Made by a program: the position numbers and the translations under genes. 64,000 bases of DNA from Amycolatopsis xylanica (lineage in GTDB: Bacteria; Actinomycetota; Actinomycetes; Mycobacteriales; Pseudonocardiaceae). Below, in pieces: positions 41,600-49,636 of this stretch. The stretch spans positions 508,754 through 572,753 of the forward strand of contig NZ_FNON01000006.1 of assembly GCF_900107045.1 (NCBI RefSeq), in the 5' to 3' direction. Position 1 is the first letter of the stretch; every line of letters begins with the position of its first letter. Below the pieces are notes generated by a model. The model did no database searches, was not told the DNA's origin, and saw only the letters and a list, made by a program, of their open reading frames with translations.

Positions 41600-42568
41600 C
41601 TAGTTGGCGTGCAGCGCCGCGTTCAGCTCGATGCCGACGCCGGTGCGCGGCACGACCTCGACCGCGCCCGTCGCCGAGTTGCGGCGGAAGACCGCGCCCG
41701 AGATCCCGGACAGTTCACGGGCCTTGACGACCTTGCCGTCGACGTGGACCTTCGTGCCGGCCGTGACGTACAGGCCCGCTTCGACCACCGAGTCGTCGCC
41801 GAGCGAGATGCCGATGCCGCCGTTGGCGCCGATCAGGCAGCGCTCGCCGATCGAGATGGTCTCCTTGCCGCCGCCGGACAGCGTGCCCATGATCGACGCG
41901 CCGCCGCCGACGTCGGTGCCGTCACCGACGACGACACCGGCCGAGATGCGGCCTTCGACCATCGAGGCGCCGAGCGTGCCTGCGTTGAAGTTGACGAAGC
42001 CCTCGTGCATGACCGTGGTGCCGCTGGCGAGGTGCGCGCCGAGGCGGGCGCGGTCGGCGTCGGCGATGCGGACACCCGAAGGGAGGACGTAGTCGACCAT
42101 GCGGGGGAACTTGTCGACACCGTAGACGGTGACCGCGCCACGCGCGCGCAGGCGCAGGCGGGTCGACTCGAAGCCCTCGACCGGGCACGGGCCGTGGTTG
42201 GTCCAGACGACGTTGGCCAGCAGGCCGAAGATGCCGTCCAGGTTCTGCCCGTGCGGCTGGACCAGCCGGTGCGAGAGCAAGTGGAGGCGCAGGTAGACGT
42301 CGTGCGCGTCCGCGGGCGCGTCGGCGAGGCTGCCGATGGTCACGCGCACCGCGACGACCTCGACCCCGCGGTCGGTGTCCGGGCCGAGCAGCGCCACGGC
42401 CGCGTCGCCGAGTATCTCGGCCGCTTCTTCGGCGGACAGGCGCTCGACACCGGAGGTGCCGGCCTCGGTCAGCTTGGGCTGCGGGAACCAGGTGTCCAGC
42501 ACGGTGCCGTCGGGGGTGACGGTGGCCAGTCCGACGCCGCGCGCGCCGGTCGTTTCTGCGTTGCTCAC
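41600..42568 (-). CDS. dapD: Tetrahydrodipicolinate N-succinyltransferase DapD
   Basis: A 322-residue acyltransferase that succinylates tetrahydrodipicolinate in the lysine/DAP pathway. The C-terminal left-handed beta helix is built from hexapeptide repeats (MVEGRISAGVVVGDGTDV, GGGASIMGTLSGGGKETI), with the active-site block TTVMHEGFVNFNAGTLG. The long N-terminus and this length match the actinobacterial DapD class. GTG start at 42568. Terminated by the hairpin at 41560-41593. The lipoprotein gene upstream is 10 bp away on the same strand. Confidence 0.94.
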   Translation of the reverse strand: MSNAETTGARGVGLATVTPDGTVLDTWFPQPKLTEAGTSGVERLSAEEAAEILGDAAVALLGPDTDRGVEVVAVRVTIGSLADAPADAHDVYLRLHLLSHRLVQPHGQNLDGIFGLLANVVWTNHGPCPVEGFESTRLRLRARGAVTVYGVDKFPRMVDYVLPSGVRIADADRARLGAHLASGTTVMHEGFVNFNAGTLGASMVEGRISAGVVVGDGTDVGGGASIMGTLSGGGKETISIGERCLIGANGGIGISLGDDSVVEAGLYVTAGTKVHVDGKVVKARELSGISGAVFRRNSATGAVEVVPRTGVGIELNAALHAN

Positions 42569-42578
42569 GGTGGACAGG

Positions 42579-42989
42579 CTAACCCGTGGTGGCCTGCCTG
42601 TTCACCGTGGTCTTGACCGACTCGAGCGAGTTCGCCATGTCCACCAGCGCCTGCGTGCAGGCCCCGCCGGGAGCCGAGGCGGTCTTGCACGAGCTGGTGC
42701 GGAACACCTTCACGGCCGCGTCGACGGCGTCGGCGGCCGGTCCAGCCTCGGGGACGCGTTTGCGGACGGTGCCGGTGGTGTTGCCCACCTCGGTGACGTA
42801 CTTCTCACAGCCCTTCGGCGCCTCGGTCTTCGGCGCGAGGAAGCACTGGTCGACGCTGAGCGCGGTGAGCTTGGTCGGCAGCGCGTCGGGGCCCGGTTCC
42901 GGCGCGGGCGCCTTCGGCTTCGGCCCGGCCTCCCGGCCACACGCGGTCAGCAGGAACAGCAGGGCGATCACGGCGAAGGTCTTGCGCAC
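42579..42989 (-). CDS. Small lipoprotein
   Basis: About 136 residues. A short signal sequence VRKTFAVIALLFLLTAC ends in the lipobox LTAC, so the mature protein is probably lipid-anchored outside the membrane. A Pro/Ala linker follows, then a helical domain with four further cysteines (QCFLAPKTEAPKGCEKY; SSCKTASAPGGACTQ), likely two disulfides. No known family. Start GTG at 42989; a GTG at 42998 would add three residues. It is co-directional with dapD and divergent from dapE. Confidence 0.72.
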   Translation of the reverse strand: MRKTFAVIALLFLLTACGREAGPKPKAPAPEPGPDALPTKLTALSVDQCFLAPKTEAPKGCEKYVTEVGNTTGTVRKRVPEAGPAADAVDAAVKVFRTSSCKTASAPGGACTQALVDMANSLESVKTTVNRQATTG

Positions 42990-43035
42990 GCATGCCACGG
43001 TAGCCCCGGTCCAGTGACCAGATAGCGTGCGGGGC

Positions 43036-44115
43036 ATGCCTGAGCTGGATCTGCACGCCGACCCCGTCGAGATCACCGCCACGCTGGTGGACATCTTCAG
43101 CGAATCCGGCCAGGAGGCCGCCATCGCCGAGGTCGTGCAGGCCGCGCTCGAGAAGCAGGCGCCGCACCTCGAGGTCGTCCGCAACGGTGACGCCGTGCTC
43201 GCACGCACCTCGCTGGGCAAGCCGTCGCGGGTGATCTTCGCCGGGCACCTGGACACGGTCCCGGTCAACCAGAACCTCCCGCTGCGCCGCGAGGGTTCCG
43301 GCGAGGACGAGATACTGCACGGCCTCGGCACCGTCGACATGAAGGGCGGCGACGCCGTCTTCCTGCACCTCGCCGCGTCCGTGCTGGACCCCCGGCACGA
43401 CCTGACTTTCATCTTCTACGACAACGAAGAGGTCGAGGCGACGAAGAACGGCCTCGGCCGCATCGAGCGCGAACTGCCCGAGTGGCTGCGGGCCGACCTC
43501 GCGATCGTCGGCGAGCCGTCCAACGCGGTGATCGAGGCCGGGTGCCAGGGCACCATGCGGATCGACCTGCGCACCTCCGGCGCGCGTGCGCACACCGCGC
43601 GCGCGTGGATGGGCTCGAACGCCATCCACGCCTTGGCGGAACCGTTGCGGCGCTTGGCTTCTTACGAGGCGCGAGTGGTCGACATCGACGGCCTGACGTA
43701 TCGCGAAGGCTTGCAGGCGACCAAGATCTCGGGTGGTGTCGCCGGGAACGTCGTGCCGGACGAGGCCGTGCTGACGATCAACCACCGGTTCGCGCCGGAC
43801 CGCTCGCCCGAGCAGGCCGAGCAGCACCTGCGCGAGGTGTTCGACGGTTTCAATGTGTCCGTTGTGGACCTTTCGCCCGGCGCGCTGCCCGGGCTGGGCG
43901 CGCCTGCGGCCGCCGAGCTGGTCGCGGCGGCCGGTGGCGAGGCGGTGGCGAAGCTGGGCTGGACCGACGTCGCCCGGTTCGCGGCGATGGGGATGCCCGC
44001 GGTCAACTTCGGGCCCGGTGACCCGACGCTGGCCCACACCCGCCAGGAGAACGTGCGCGCGGGCGAGATCCGCCAGGTCACCCAGGTGCTGAAGGCCTTC
44101 CTCAAGGACTCGTGA
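43036..44115 (+). CDS. dapE: Succinyl-diaminopimelate desuccinylase DapE
   Basis: A 359-residue M20 dizinc hydrolase that releases LL-diaminopimelate from the N-succinyl form. The metal site is visible: FAGHLDTVP (His, Asp), GTVDMKGGDA (bridging Asp), YDNEEVEATKNG (catalytic Glu pair), VGEPSN and the C-terminal NFGPGDPTLAHTRQE (His). Dimerisation lid begins near GCQGTMRIDLRTSG. ATG at 43036 with a possible TAGCGT -10 box eight bases upstream, suggesting a leaderless message. The TGA stop (44113-44115) lies inside an extragenic palindrome. Confidence 0.95.
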   Translation: MPELDLHADPVEITATLVDIFSESGQEAAIAEVVQAALEKQAPHLEVVRNGDAVLARTSLGKPSRVIFAGHLDTVPVNQNLPLRREGSGEDEILHGLGTVDMKGGDAVFLHLAASVLDPRHDLTFIFYDNEEVEATKNGLGRIERELPEWLRADLAIVGEPSNAVIEAGCQGTMRIDLRTSGARAHTARAWMGSNAIHALAEPLRRLASYEARVVDIDGLTYREGLQATKISGGVAGNVVPDEAVLTINHRFAPDRSPEQAEQHLREVFDGFNVSVVDLSPGALPGLGAPAAAELVAAAGGEAVAKLGWTDVARFAAMGMPAVNFGPGDPTLAHTRQENVRAGEIRQVTQVLKAFLKDS

Positions 44116-44153
44116 GTGATGCGGCCGGTTCTAACCGGCCTAAACACTCACGA
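44110..44153. repeat. Extragenic palindrome, family 1, copy f (overlaps dapE stop)
   Basis: 21-nt arms (44110-44130 and 44133-44153) around CT, paired except for about three positions beside the GGCCGGTTCTAACCGGCC centre. Outer TCGTGAGTG/CACTCACGA. The dapE TGA is part of the left arm, and the right arm ends 3 bp after the convergent XRE gene's stop at 44148. Confidence 0.85.
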
Positions 44154-45392
44154 CTCCTGTTCAGCGCCCAGCTTGAGCAGGCCTTCGCGCAGGAGATCCG
44201 CGGCTTCGGACAGCCGTCCCTGCGACATCAGCAGCGTGCCTGCGTGGTCGAGCGACCGGACCAGCACGTCGCGCGCGTCCAGCCGGGTCGCCAGGTCGAT
44301 CGCCTGGGACAGCTCCGCTTCGGCCGACGACGCGTCGCCGCGCGAGACCGCCAGCGCGCCGAGCTGGTAGCGGACGGCGGCCGCCAGCGGGTCGTCGCAG
44401 TCGACCTCGATCTCCGACAGGAACGCCAGCGCCTCGTCCAGCCTGCCCTCCCGCCTGCTCACCTCCGCGAGTTCGAGCGTGATCGCGCGGGTGTCGCCCG
44501 GCTCGGTCGCCTCGCGCGCCGCGAGCAGGTCGGCGAGCGCCCCTGACGGCCGGACCCGCGCGCGGACCAGCAGGCAGCGGGCGATCGACGGCCGCAGCGC
44601 GCGCTCGTGCAGCAGGTCGTGGGCGATCGCCACGGCCGAGGCGGCGTCGGTGAAGTGCTCGTCCGCCAGCAACGACCGGCACAGATCGAGCTGATACGCG
44701 ATGAGCTCCGACAGCACGTCGTCACGCCCGCGCGCGAGCCGGAGCGCGTCGTCGGCGAACGGCGCCGCCTGCGCCAGGTTCCCCAGCCGCAGATGGCCGT
44801 CGGCGAGATGCGCGCGCAAAGTCAAGAGCAGCAACGGATGCGGGTAGCCGTCACGCATCAGGTCGTCGTGACACGTCTGCAGCAGATGCATCGCGTAGTG
44901 CGGCTCGCCCCAGTCGGTCAGCACGGCCGCGCGCAGCGGCACCACCAGTCCGCGATACGGCGGCACATCCGAGGTGAACGCGCTTTCGGCGGCCGTGACC
45001 AGCTTCGCGCGCGCGTCACCCGAGGCGAACCGGGCCAGCCAGAGCCAGGCCAGGCCCGCTTGGCGGCGCCTGCCCATGCGCTCGGCGCGGCGGGCGATGC
45101 GGCGCAGGCGGACCGAAGCGTCGACGCCGTCGAGGAGGTCACTCGCGGCCAAGGCCAGGTCGAGATCGAGGCGGACCACGTCACGCGGGGAGGTTCCGCC
45201 GAGCAGCTCGTCAGCGTCGATGCCGAGCTGCTCGGCGAAGTGCCGGAGCGCGTCGCCGGACGGCGTGCGCGCTCCGGTCTCCACAGAGGACACGTAGGCG
45301 GCCGTGTAGTGCGGTTCCGCCAGCGCCCGCTGCGTCAGGCCGCGTTCCGCACGCAGCCTGCGCAGTCGCGCGCCGACCTCCTCCGCCGTCAC
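44148..45392 (-). CDS. XRE-family regulator with TPR-like C-terminus (1)
   Basis: 414 residues. Helix-turn-helix of the XRE type at the N-terminus (GARLRRLRAERGLTQRALA, YVSSVETGARTPSGDALRHFAEQLG, residues about 7-60), then about 340 residues of paired helices with TPR spacing (for example TDWGEPHYAMHLLQTCHDDLM, ADGHLRLGNLAQAAPFADDALRLA, LEEAEVDCDD-type repeats). TPR-XRE proteins include the peptide-sensing RRNPP regulators of Firmicutes, although actinomycete relatives are mostly unstudied. It begins 16 bp after the M28 peptidase stop on the same strand, so it could be read from the protease transcript. ATG or GTG start at 45392. Confidence 0.85.
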   Translation of the reverse strand: MTAEEVGARLRRLRAERGLTQRALAEPHYTAAYVSSVETGARTPSGDALRHFAEQLGIDADELLGGTSPRDVVRLDLDLALAASDLLDGVDASVRLRRIARRAERMGRRRQAGLAWLWLARFASGDARAKLVTAAESAFTSDVPPYRGLVVPLRAAVLTDWGEPHYAMHLLQTCHDDLMRDGYPHPLLLLTLRAHLADGHLRLGNLAQAAPFADDALRLARGRDDVLSELIAYQLDLCRSLLADEHFTDAASAVAIAHDLLHERALRPSIARCLLVRARVRPSGALADLLAAREATEPGDTRAITLELAEVSRREGRLDEALAFLSEIEVDCDDPLAAAVRYQLGALAVSRGDASSAEAELSQAIDLATRLDARDVLVRSLDHAGTLLMSQGRLSEAADLLREGLLKLGAEQES

Positions 45393-45408
45393 GCCACCTC
45401 CGTAGGGA

Positions 45409-47004
45409 CTAGACCGTGATGGTCCAGCTGCTCAGCACACCCGTGTCCTGCGAGTATGCGTCATAAACCACCAGAGTCCAGGTACCCGCGGCCACTTCGT
45501 TCGTCACGGCCACCGAGTAGGTGCGCGTGCCGAACTGCGTGCATGGGGAGAACCCGGTCGGCTTGACCGAGTAGACGGTGCCGTCCGGCGCCTTCAGCTG
45601 GATCCGCAGATCCTCCGAGCAGGTGTGCGAAGCGGTGATCGAGAGCTTCACCGGGGACACCGCGTTGCCCGAGGCGGTCGACGACACGGGGGAGTTGACC
45701 GTGCCGAAGTCGTTGATCGGGAAGTCGGTGTCGTTGGTGAACGTCCGCGTGCCCGAGGTGCCCACGGTCAGCGTGTACGTCGCCGAGTGATCGGCGTCGG
45801 CGCCGTCCGCGTTCACCGTGATCGTGCTGGTGCCGTTCGGGGTGGACGCCGAGGTGGCGATGGTCAGCGTCGACGAGCCACCCGACTGGATGGTCGCCGG
45901 GCTGAACGACGCCGTCGCGCCGGCGGGCAGGCCCGATGCGCTGAGCGAAACCGACTGCGCCGAGCCCGAGGTCACGCTGGTGGACAAGGAAACCTGAGCG
46001 GACTGTCCGGGTTGGACGGTGCCGGAGGTCGGTGAGAGCGAGACCGAGTAGTCGTTGCCGACGGGCGCGCCGACGGCCAGCTTCCAGAGCGCGTAAGCGA
46101 TCGCGTCGCTGTTGCGGTCCATCGGCACGTCCGCGACGGCGGCGGTGGTGTCGCACGCGCGGTGGTAGCAGGAGTCGTACGGCTGACCGGCCGTGCCGCC
46201 CCACTTCTGGGCCTGTGCGGAGGTCTTGATGTCGCCCGCGCCGGTGGCGAGGCCGCCGACCGGGATGCCGACCGACTTGAACGAGGCGTGGTCGGAGCGG
46301 CCGTCGCCCTCGCTGTCGCCCTCGGTCTGGATGCCGATCGAGGAGAAGTACTCGTCGAAGATGGCCTTGATCGAGGCGACGTCGTCATAGACGAAGTGAC
46401 CCCAGTTCTTCGACGCGATCATGTCGAAGTTCAGGTAGGTCTTGATCTTCGCGCGTTCGGCCGAGGACAGGCTGTTCACGTAGAACTTCGAGCCGCGAAG
46501 GCCCGACTCCTCGTCGGCCCACCAGCCGAAGCGCACGCGCTTGGCCATCGACGGGTTGGTCCTGGCCAGCGTCAGCGCGACCTCGAGGTCGGCCGCCGAG
46601 CCGGAACCGTTGTCGTTGATGCCGGGACCGGCGCTCACACTGTCCAAATGGGACCCGAGCATGATGACCTGGTTCGCGTCGCCCTGCGGCCATTCCGCGA
46701 TCAGGTTCTGGCTCTGCCCGGCGCAGCTGGTGCAGGTCTGCCGGGTGACGGTGTACCCGGCCTCCTTCAGCTTACCCTCCACATAGGACACTGAAGCCGC
46801 GTAGCCACCGCCGGAGGCGGCGCGGTTGCCGCCGTTCTGGTTCGCGATCGTCTGCAGGGCGTTCAGGTGCGCCTTGACGTTCGCGAGCGAGATGTCCGGC
46901 GCCGCGTTGGTCGTCGCCTCGGCAGGCACGGTGACCGCGCCGAAGACGAGTGCGAGCCCGGCGAAGGCCGTCACGCTCGCGCGCAGCCGTAAACCGAGTT
47001 TCAT
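45409..47004 (-). CDS. Secreted M28 aminopeptidase with Ig-like and P domains
   Basis: A 531-residue secreted dizinc aminopeptidase (streptomycete-aminopeptidase type). Signal peptide at residues 1-30 (basic MKLGLRLR, hydrophobic core, AEA). Zinc ligands are visible: GSHLDSV (His, Asp), ADEESG (Glu), FDMIAS (Asp) and CYHRACD (His). After the catalytic domain (to about 315) comes an Ig-like bacterial module (about 320-405) and a P/Homo B domain (about 410-531) ending SWTITV. The last two modules are almost identical to those of the M4 gene upstream. ATG at 47004 with GGAAGG ribosome-binding site; a longer frame has none. Confidence 0.9.
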   Translation of the reverse strand: MKLGLRLRASVTAFAGLALVFGAVTVPAEATTNAAPDISLANVKAHLNALQTIANQNGGNRAASGGGYAASVSYVEGKLKEAGYTVTRQTCTSCAGQSQNLIAEWPQGDANQVIMLGSHLDSVSAGPGINDNGSGSAADLEVALTLARTNPSMAKRVRFGWWADEESGLRGSKFYVNSLSSAERAKIKTYLNFDMIASKNWGHFVYDDVASIKAIFDEYFSSIGIQTEGDSEGDGRSDHASFKSVGIPVGGLATGAGDIKTSAQAQKWGGTAGQPYDSCYHRACDTTAAVADVPMDRNSDAIAYALWKLAVGAPVGNDYSVSLSPTSGTVQPGQSAQVSLSTSVTSGSAQSVSLSASGLPAGATASFSPATIQSGGSSTLTIATSASTPNGTSTITVNADGADADHSATYTLTVGTSGTRTFTNDTDFPINDFGTVNSPVSSTASGNAVSPVKLSITASHTCSEDLRIQLKAPDGTVYSVKPTGFSPCTQFGTRTYSVAVTNEVAAGTWTLVVYDAYSQDTGVLSSWTITV

Positions 47005-47025
47005 GGGTTTTCCTTCCAGGAAAAG

Positions 47026-47054
47026 GGCCCCGGGTGGGATCGCCACCCGGGGCC
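47026..47054 (-). terminator. Hairpin between the M4 and M28 peptidase genes
   Basis: 12-bp perfect arms (GGCCCCGGGTGG at 47026-47037 and its complement at 47043-47054) with a GATCG loop. On the minus strand it follows the M4 stop by 29 bp and is trailed by CCTTTTCC. It may end or attenuate M4 transcription before the M28 gene. Confidence 0.7.
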
Positions 47055-47083
47055 GTCTCAAGAGGACTCGACTTCGGGGGTGA

Positions 47084-49351
47084 CTAGACCGTGATGGTCC
47101 AGCTGTCGAGCGTTCCGGTGTCCTGCGAGTAGGCGTCGTAGACCACGAGGGTCCAGGTGCCCGCGGCGACCTCGTTGGTGACCGCGACCGAGTAGGTGCG
47201 GGTGCCGAACTGGGTGCACGGGGAGAACCCGGTCGGCTTGACCGAGTAGACGCTGCCGTCCGGCGCCTTCAGCTGGATGCGAAGGTCCTCGGCGCAGGTG
47301 TGCGAAGCGGTGATCGAGAGCTTCACCGGCGAGACCGCGTTGCCCGATGCGGTCGACGACACGGGGGAGTTGACCGTGCCGAAGTCGTTGATCGGGTAGT
47401 CGGTGCCGTTGGTGAACGTGCGCGTCCCGGTGGTGCCGACGCTCAGCGTGTACTGCGTGGTGTGGTCGACGTTCGCGCCGTCACCGGTGACGGTGATGGT
47501 GCTGGTGCCGTTCGGCGTCGAGGCCGAGGTGGCGATGGTCAGCGTCGACTGGCCGCCGGACTGGATGGTGGCCGGGTTGAACGTCGCGGTGGCGCCCGCG
47601 GGCAGGCCCGAGGCGGAGAGCGCGACGGACTGGGCGTTGCCGGAGGTGACCGAGGTGCTGATCGTGGTGGTGGCCGAACCGCCCGCCGTCACGGTGCCCG
47701 AGTTCGGGGTGGCCGCGATGGAGAAGTCGTTCTGCGCGGGACCGCCACAGGAGGTGGGCTCACCGGCGGCAGCGGTGACGCTGACGGCTTCCCACGCGGC
47801 CTTGGTGGTGTTGAACTCGGTGCAGCTGTTGGGGAACAGCGCGATGGCGGCTTCCAGCGTCGCCTTGCGGGCGGCCTTGTGGTTCCAGCTGGAGGTCTTC
47901 TTCAGCAGGCCGTTGTAGAAGATCTTCGCGGCCGACTGGATGCCGATACCGGTGATCGAGGTGTTGTTGCAGGTCGGGCTGGCCGGCTTGCCGGACGGCG
48001 CCGTGCCCTCGGCGAGCAGGTAGAACCAGTGGTTCTGCGGGCCCGCGGCGGCGTGCACCTCGGTGCTGGGGATCGAGGAGGTGTAGCAGTTCGGGTGACC
48101 CGAGACCTTGTTCGGCTGGTACATGTAGCGGATCGGGCCGCTGCCGACGAGGTTCAGCAGCTCGCCGACCTCGTAGTCCGGGGTGTCCTTCGGGTTGTTC
48201 GCGTAGTGCTCGGTGATGGCGCCGAAGATGTCACCGGTGGACTCGTTGAGGCCGCCGTTCTCGTTGCCGGAGCCCGCGCCACCCGGGGTGAACTGGAAGA
48301 TGCCGTGGCCGAACTCGTGGCCGACGACGTCCATGTTGGTTGCCTGGCGCTGGTTGTCCTGCGAGTGTCCGAAGTGGGTCGAGGAGCCGTTCCAGTACGC
48401 GTTGACGTCATTGAGGCCGACGTAGGCGGGGAAGCCGCCGCCGTTGCCGTTGATACCGTTGCGGCCCAGCCAGGCGCTGAGCATCTTCCACTCGGTCTGG
48501 ACCGAGAAAAGCGTGTCGACACAGGCGGTTTCGAGGTCGGTGCCGGAGCCGTTGCCCCAGTTGTCGTCCGGTCCGGTGTAGACGGAACCGTTCTCCTTGG
48601 CACAGCTGATGCCGCTGCGCGTCGGGTCCTTCAGCGAGTAGGTGCCGCCGGAGTTCGTCGTGTCGATGGTGACGTTGCCGACGTAGTAGCTGTTGCCGAC
48701 GCCCTGGATGGTCGCCGTGCCCTGCGCGACCTTGGCCGACCGCGGCGCGAAGTCGTTGTCCGCCTTGACATCGTCACGCGTGTCGAGGACCGTGCCGGTG
48801 GCGCCGTCGACGAAGACGTGGAGGTTGCTCGGCGTCGCTTCCTTCTTGCCCGCGACGACGACCTCGTAGGCGAGCTTCGGGGTGGCGCCTGCCAGCACGA
48901 CCAGCTTCGGCGAGGCGACACTGTCCACCTTGGACAGCTGGCCGCGCGCGATCTGGGTCGCCTTGTCGGCGGTCACCGCCGGGCTGGTGTTCACGGAGAT
49001 CGGGGCGGTCTCGGCTGCGGCGGTGCCGCGGACCCGGCCCGCGCCGTCGGCCACGACCACGGCGTCGCCGCCGATGACCGGCAGGCCGCGGTAGGTGCGC
49101 TCGTAGGAGGCGTAGAAGAGGCCGGCGCCACCGGGGGTGACCCCGAGGCGGCGGAACGCCTCGTCGGCGCCCTTGCTCAGCTGGTCGACACCGGCCGCGG
49201 CGGCCTGGTCGGCGGCGCTGGCAGCGGCGAGTTCGGGGCTCGCCTGCTGTGCGGTGACGGTCGCGCCTGCCGGGGTCACCGGCACCGCGAGTGAAAGGGC
49301 CAGGCCGGCGATGGCCGCCAGGCCTGTACGAAGCCCTCGCTGAGGAGTCAT
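47084..49351 (-). CDS. Secreted M4 (thermolysin-like) neutral metalloprotease
   Basis: 755 residues. Signal peptide (residues 1-30, ending AGA-T), FTP/PepSY propeptide (about 40-210), then an M4 catalytic domain with the zinc motif HEFGH in NMDVVGHEFGHGIF, the third ligand in GLNESTGDIFG and the catalytic His region in NHWFYLLAEG. The C-terminus carries an Ig-like module and a P/Homo B domain shared nearly verbatim with the M28 peptidase. It degrades extracellular protein for nutrition. ATG at 49351 with GGAAGG upstream; the frame is open further but contains no plausible start with a signal peptide. A composite dyad lies about 105 bp upstream. Confidence 0.92.
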   Translation of the reverse strand: MTPQRGLRTGLAAIAGLALSLAVPVTPAGATVTAQQASPELAAASAADQAAAAGVDQLSKGADEAFRRLGVTPGGAGLFYASYERTYRGLPVIGGDAVVVADGAGRVRGTAAAETAPISVNTSPAVTADKATQIARGQLSKVDSVASPKLVVLAGATPKLAYEVVVAGKKEATPSNLHVFVDGATGTVLDTRDDVKADNDFAPRSAKVAQGTATIQGVGNSYYVGNVTIDTTNSGGTYSLKDPTRSGISCAKENGSVYTGPDDNWGNGSGTDLETACVDTLFSVQTEWKMLSAWLGRNGINGNGGGFPAYVGLNDVNAYWNGSSTHFGHSQDNQRQATNMDVVGHEFGHGIFQFTPGGAGSGNENGGLNESTGDIFGAITEHYANNPKDTPDYEVGELLNLVGSGPIRYMYQPNKVSGHPNCYTSSIPSTEVHAAAGPQNHWFYLLAEGTAPSGKPASPTCNNTSITGIGIQSAAKIFYNGLLKKTSSWNHKAARKATLEAAIALFPNSCTEFNTTKAAWEAVSVTAAAGEPTSCGGPAQNDFSIAATPNSGTVTAGGSATTTISTSVTSGNAQSVALSASGLPAGATATFNPATIQSGGQSTLTIATSASTPNGTSTITVTGDGANVDHTTQYTLSVGTTGTRTFTNGTDYPINDFGTVNSPVSSTASGNAVSPVKLSITASHTCAEDLRIQLKAPDGSVYSVKPTGFSPCTQFGTRTYSVAVTNEVAAGTWTLVVYDAYSQDTGTLDSWTITV

Positions 49352-49453
49352 CTGTTTCCTTCCAGGGAGGCAGAACCGTGCTTTTTCCGGCACGACGAAG
49401 TAGGGATGGGGCGCCATCGACCGGACGGGGATCACGGTGTGCGGGGACCAGAC

Positions 49454-49491
49454 GTGTCCGCGCGCATAACTGCTGTTATGACGCCGGACAC
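49454..49491. promoter_or_regulatory. Composite dyad upstream of the M4 protease gene
   Basis: GTGTCCG-N4-CATAAC-N4-GTTATG-N4-CGGACAC: two nested inverted repeats sharing one centre at 49472/49473 with regular 4-base gaps. It lies 103-140 bp upstream of the M4 ATG on the minus strand and downstream of the XRE-TPR gene (2). The regular spacing suggests a multi-contact operator, possibly for one of the two flanking XRE-TPR regulators (inference). Confidence 0.55.
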
Positions 49492-49636
49492 ACCTGAGTA
49501 AAGAATCTGTGTGGTAGACCGTCAATGCGCCGAATGGCCTAGCGGAGCCTTACCTGCCCCTTAACTTGCGTACACATTCCCTTGAACACCAAGGGTTTTG
49601 CGGCCGACATGCACGCATCGCTACTTTCGTATGGTT

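Noticed and set aside
49550..49618. A 22-codon frame (MRACRPQNPWCSRECVRKLRGR region) downstream of XRE-TPR(2), considered as a signalling-peptide gene
   Set aside because: No export signal or hydrophobic core and no ribosome-binding site; a second, equally short frame overlaps it. It is most likely chance.
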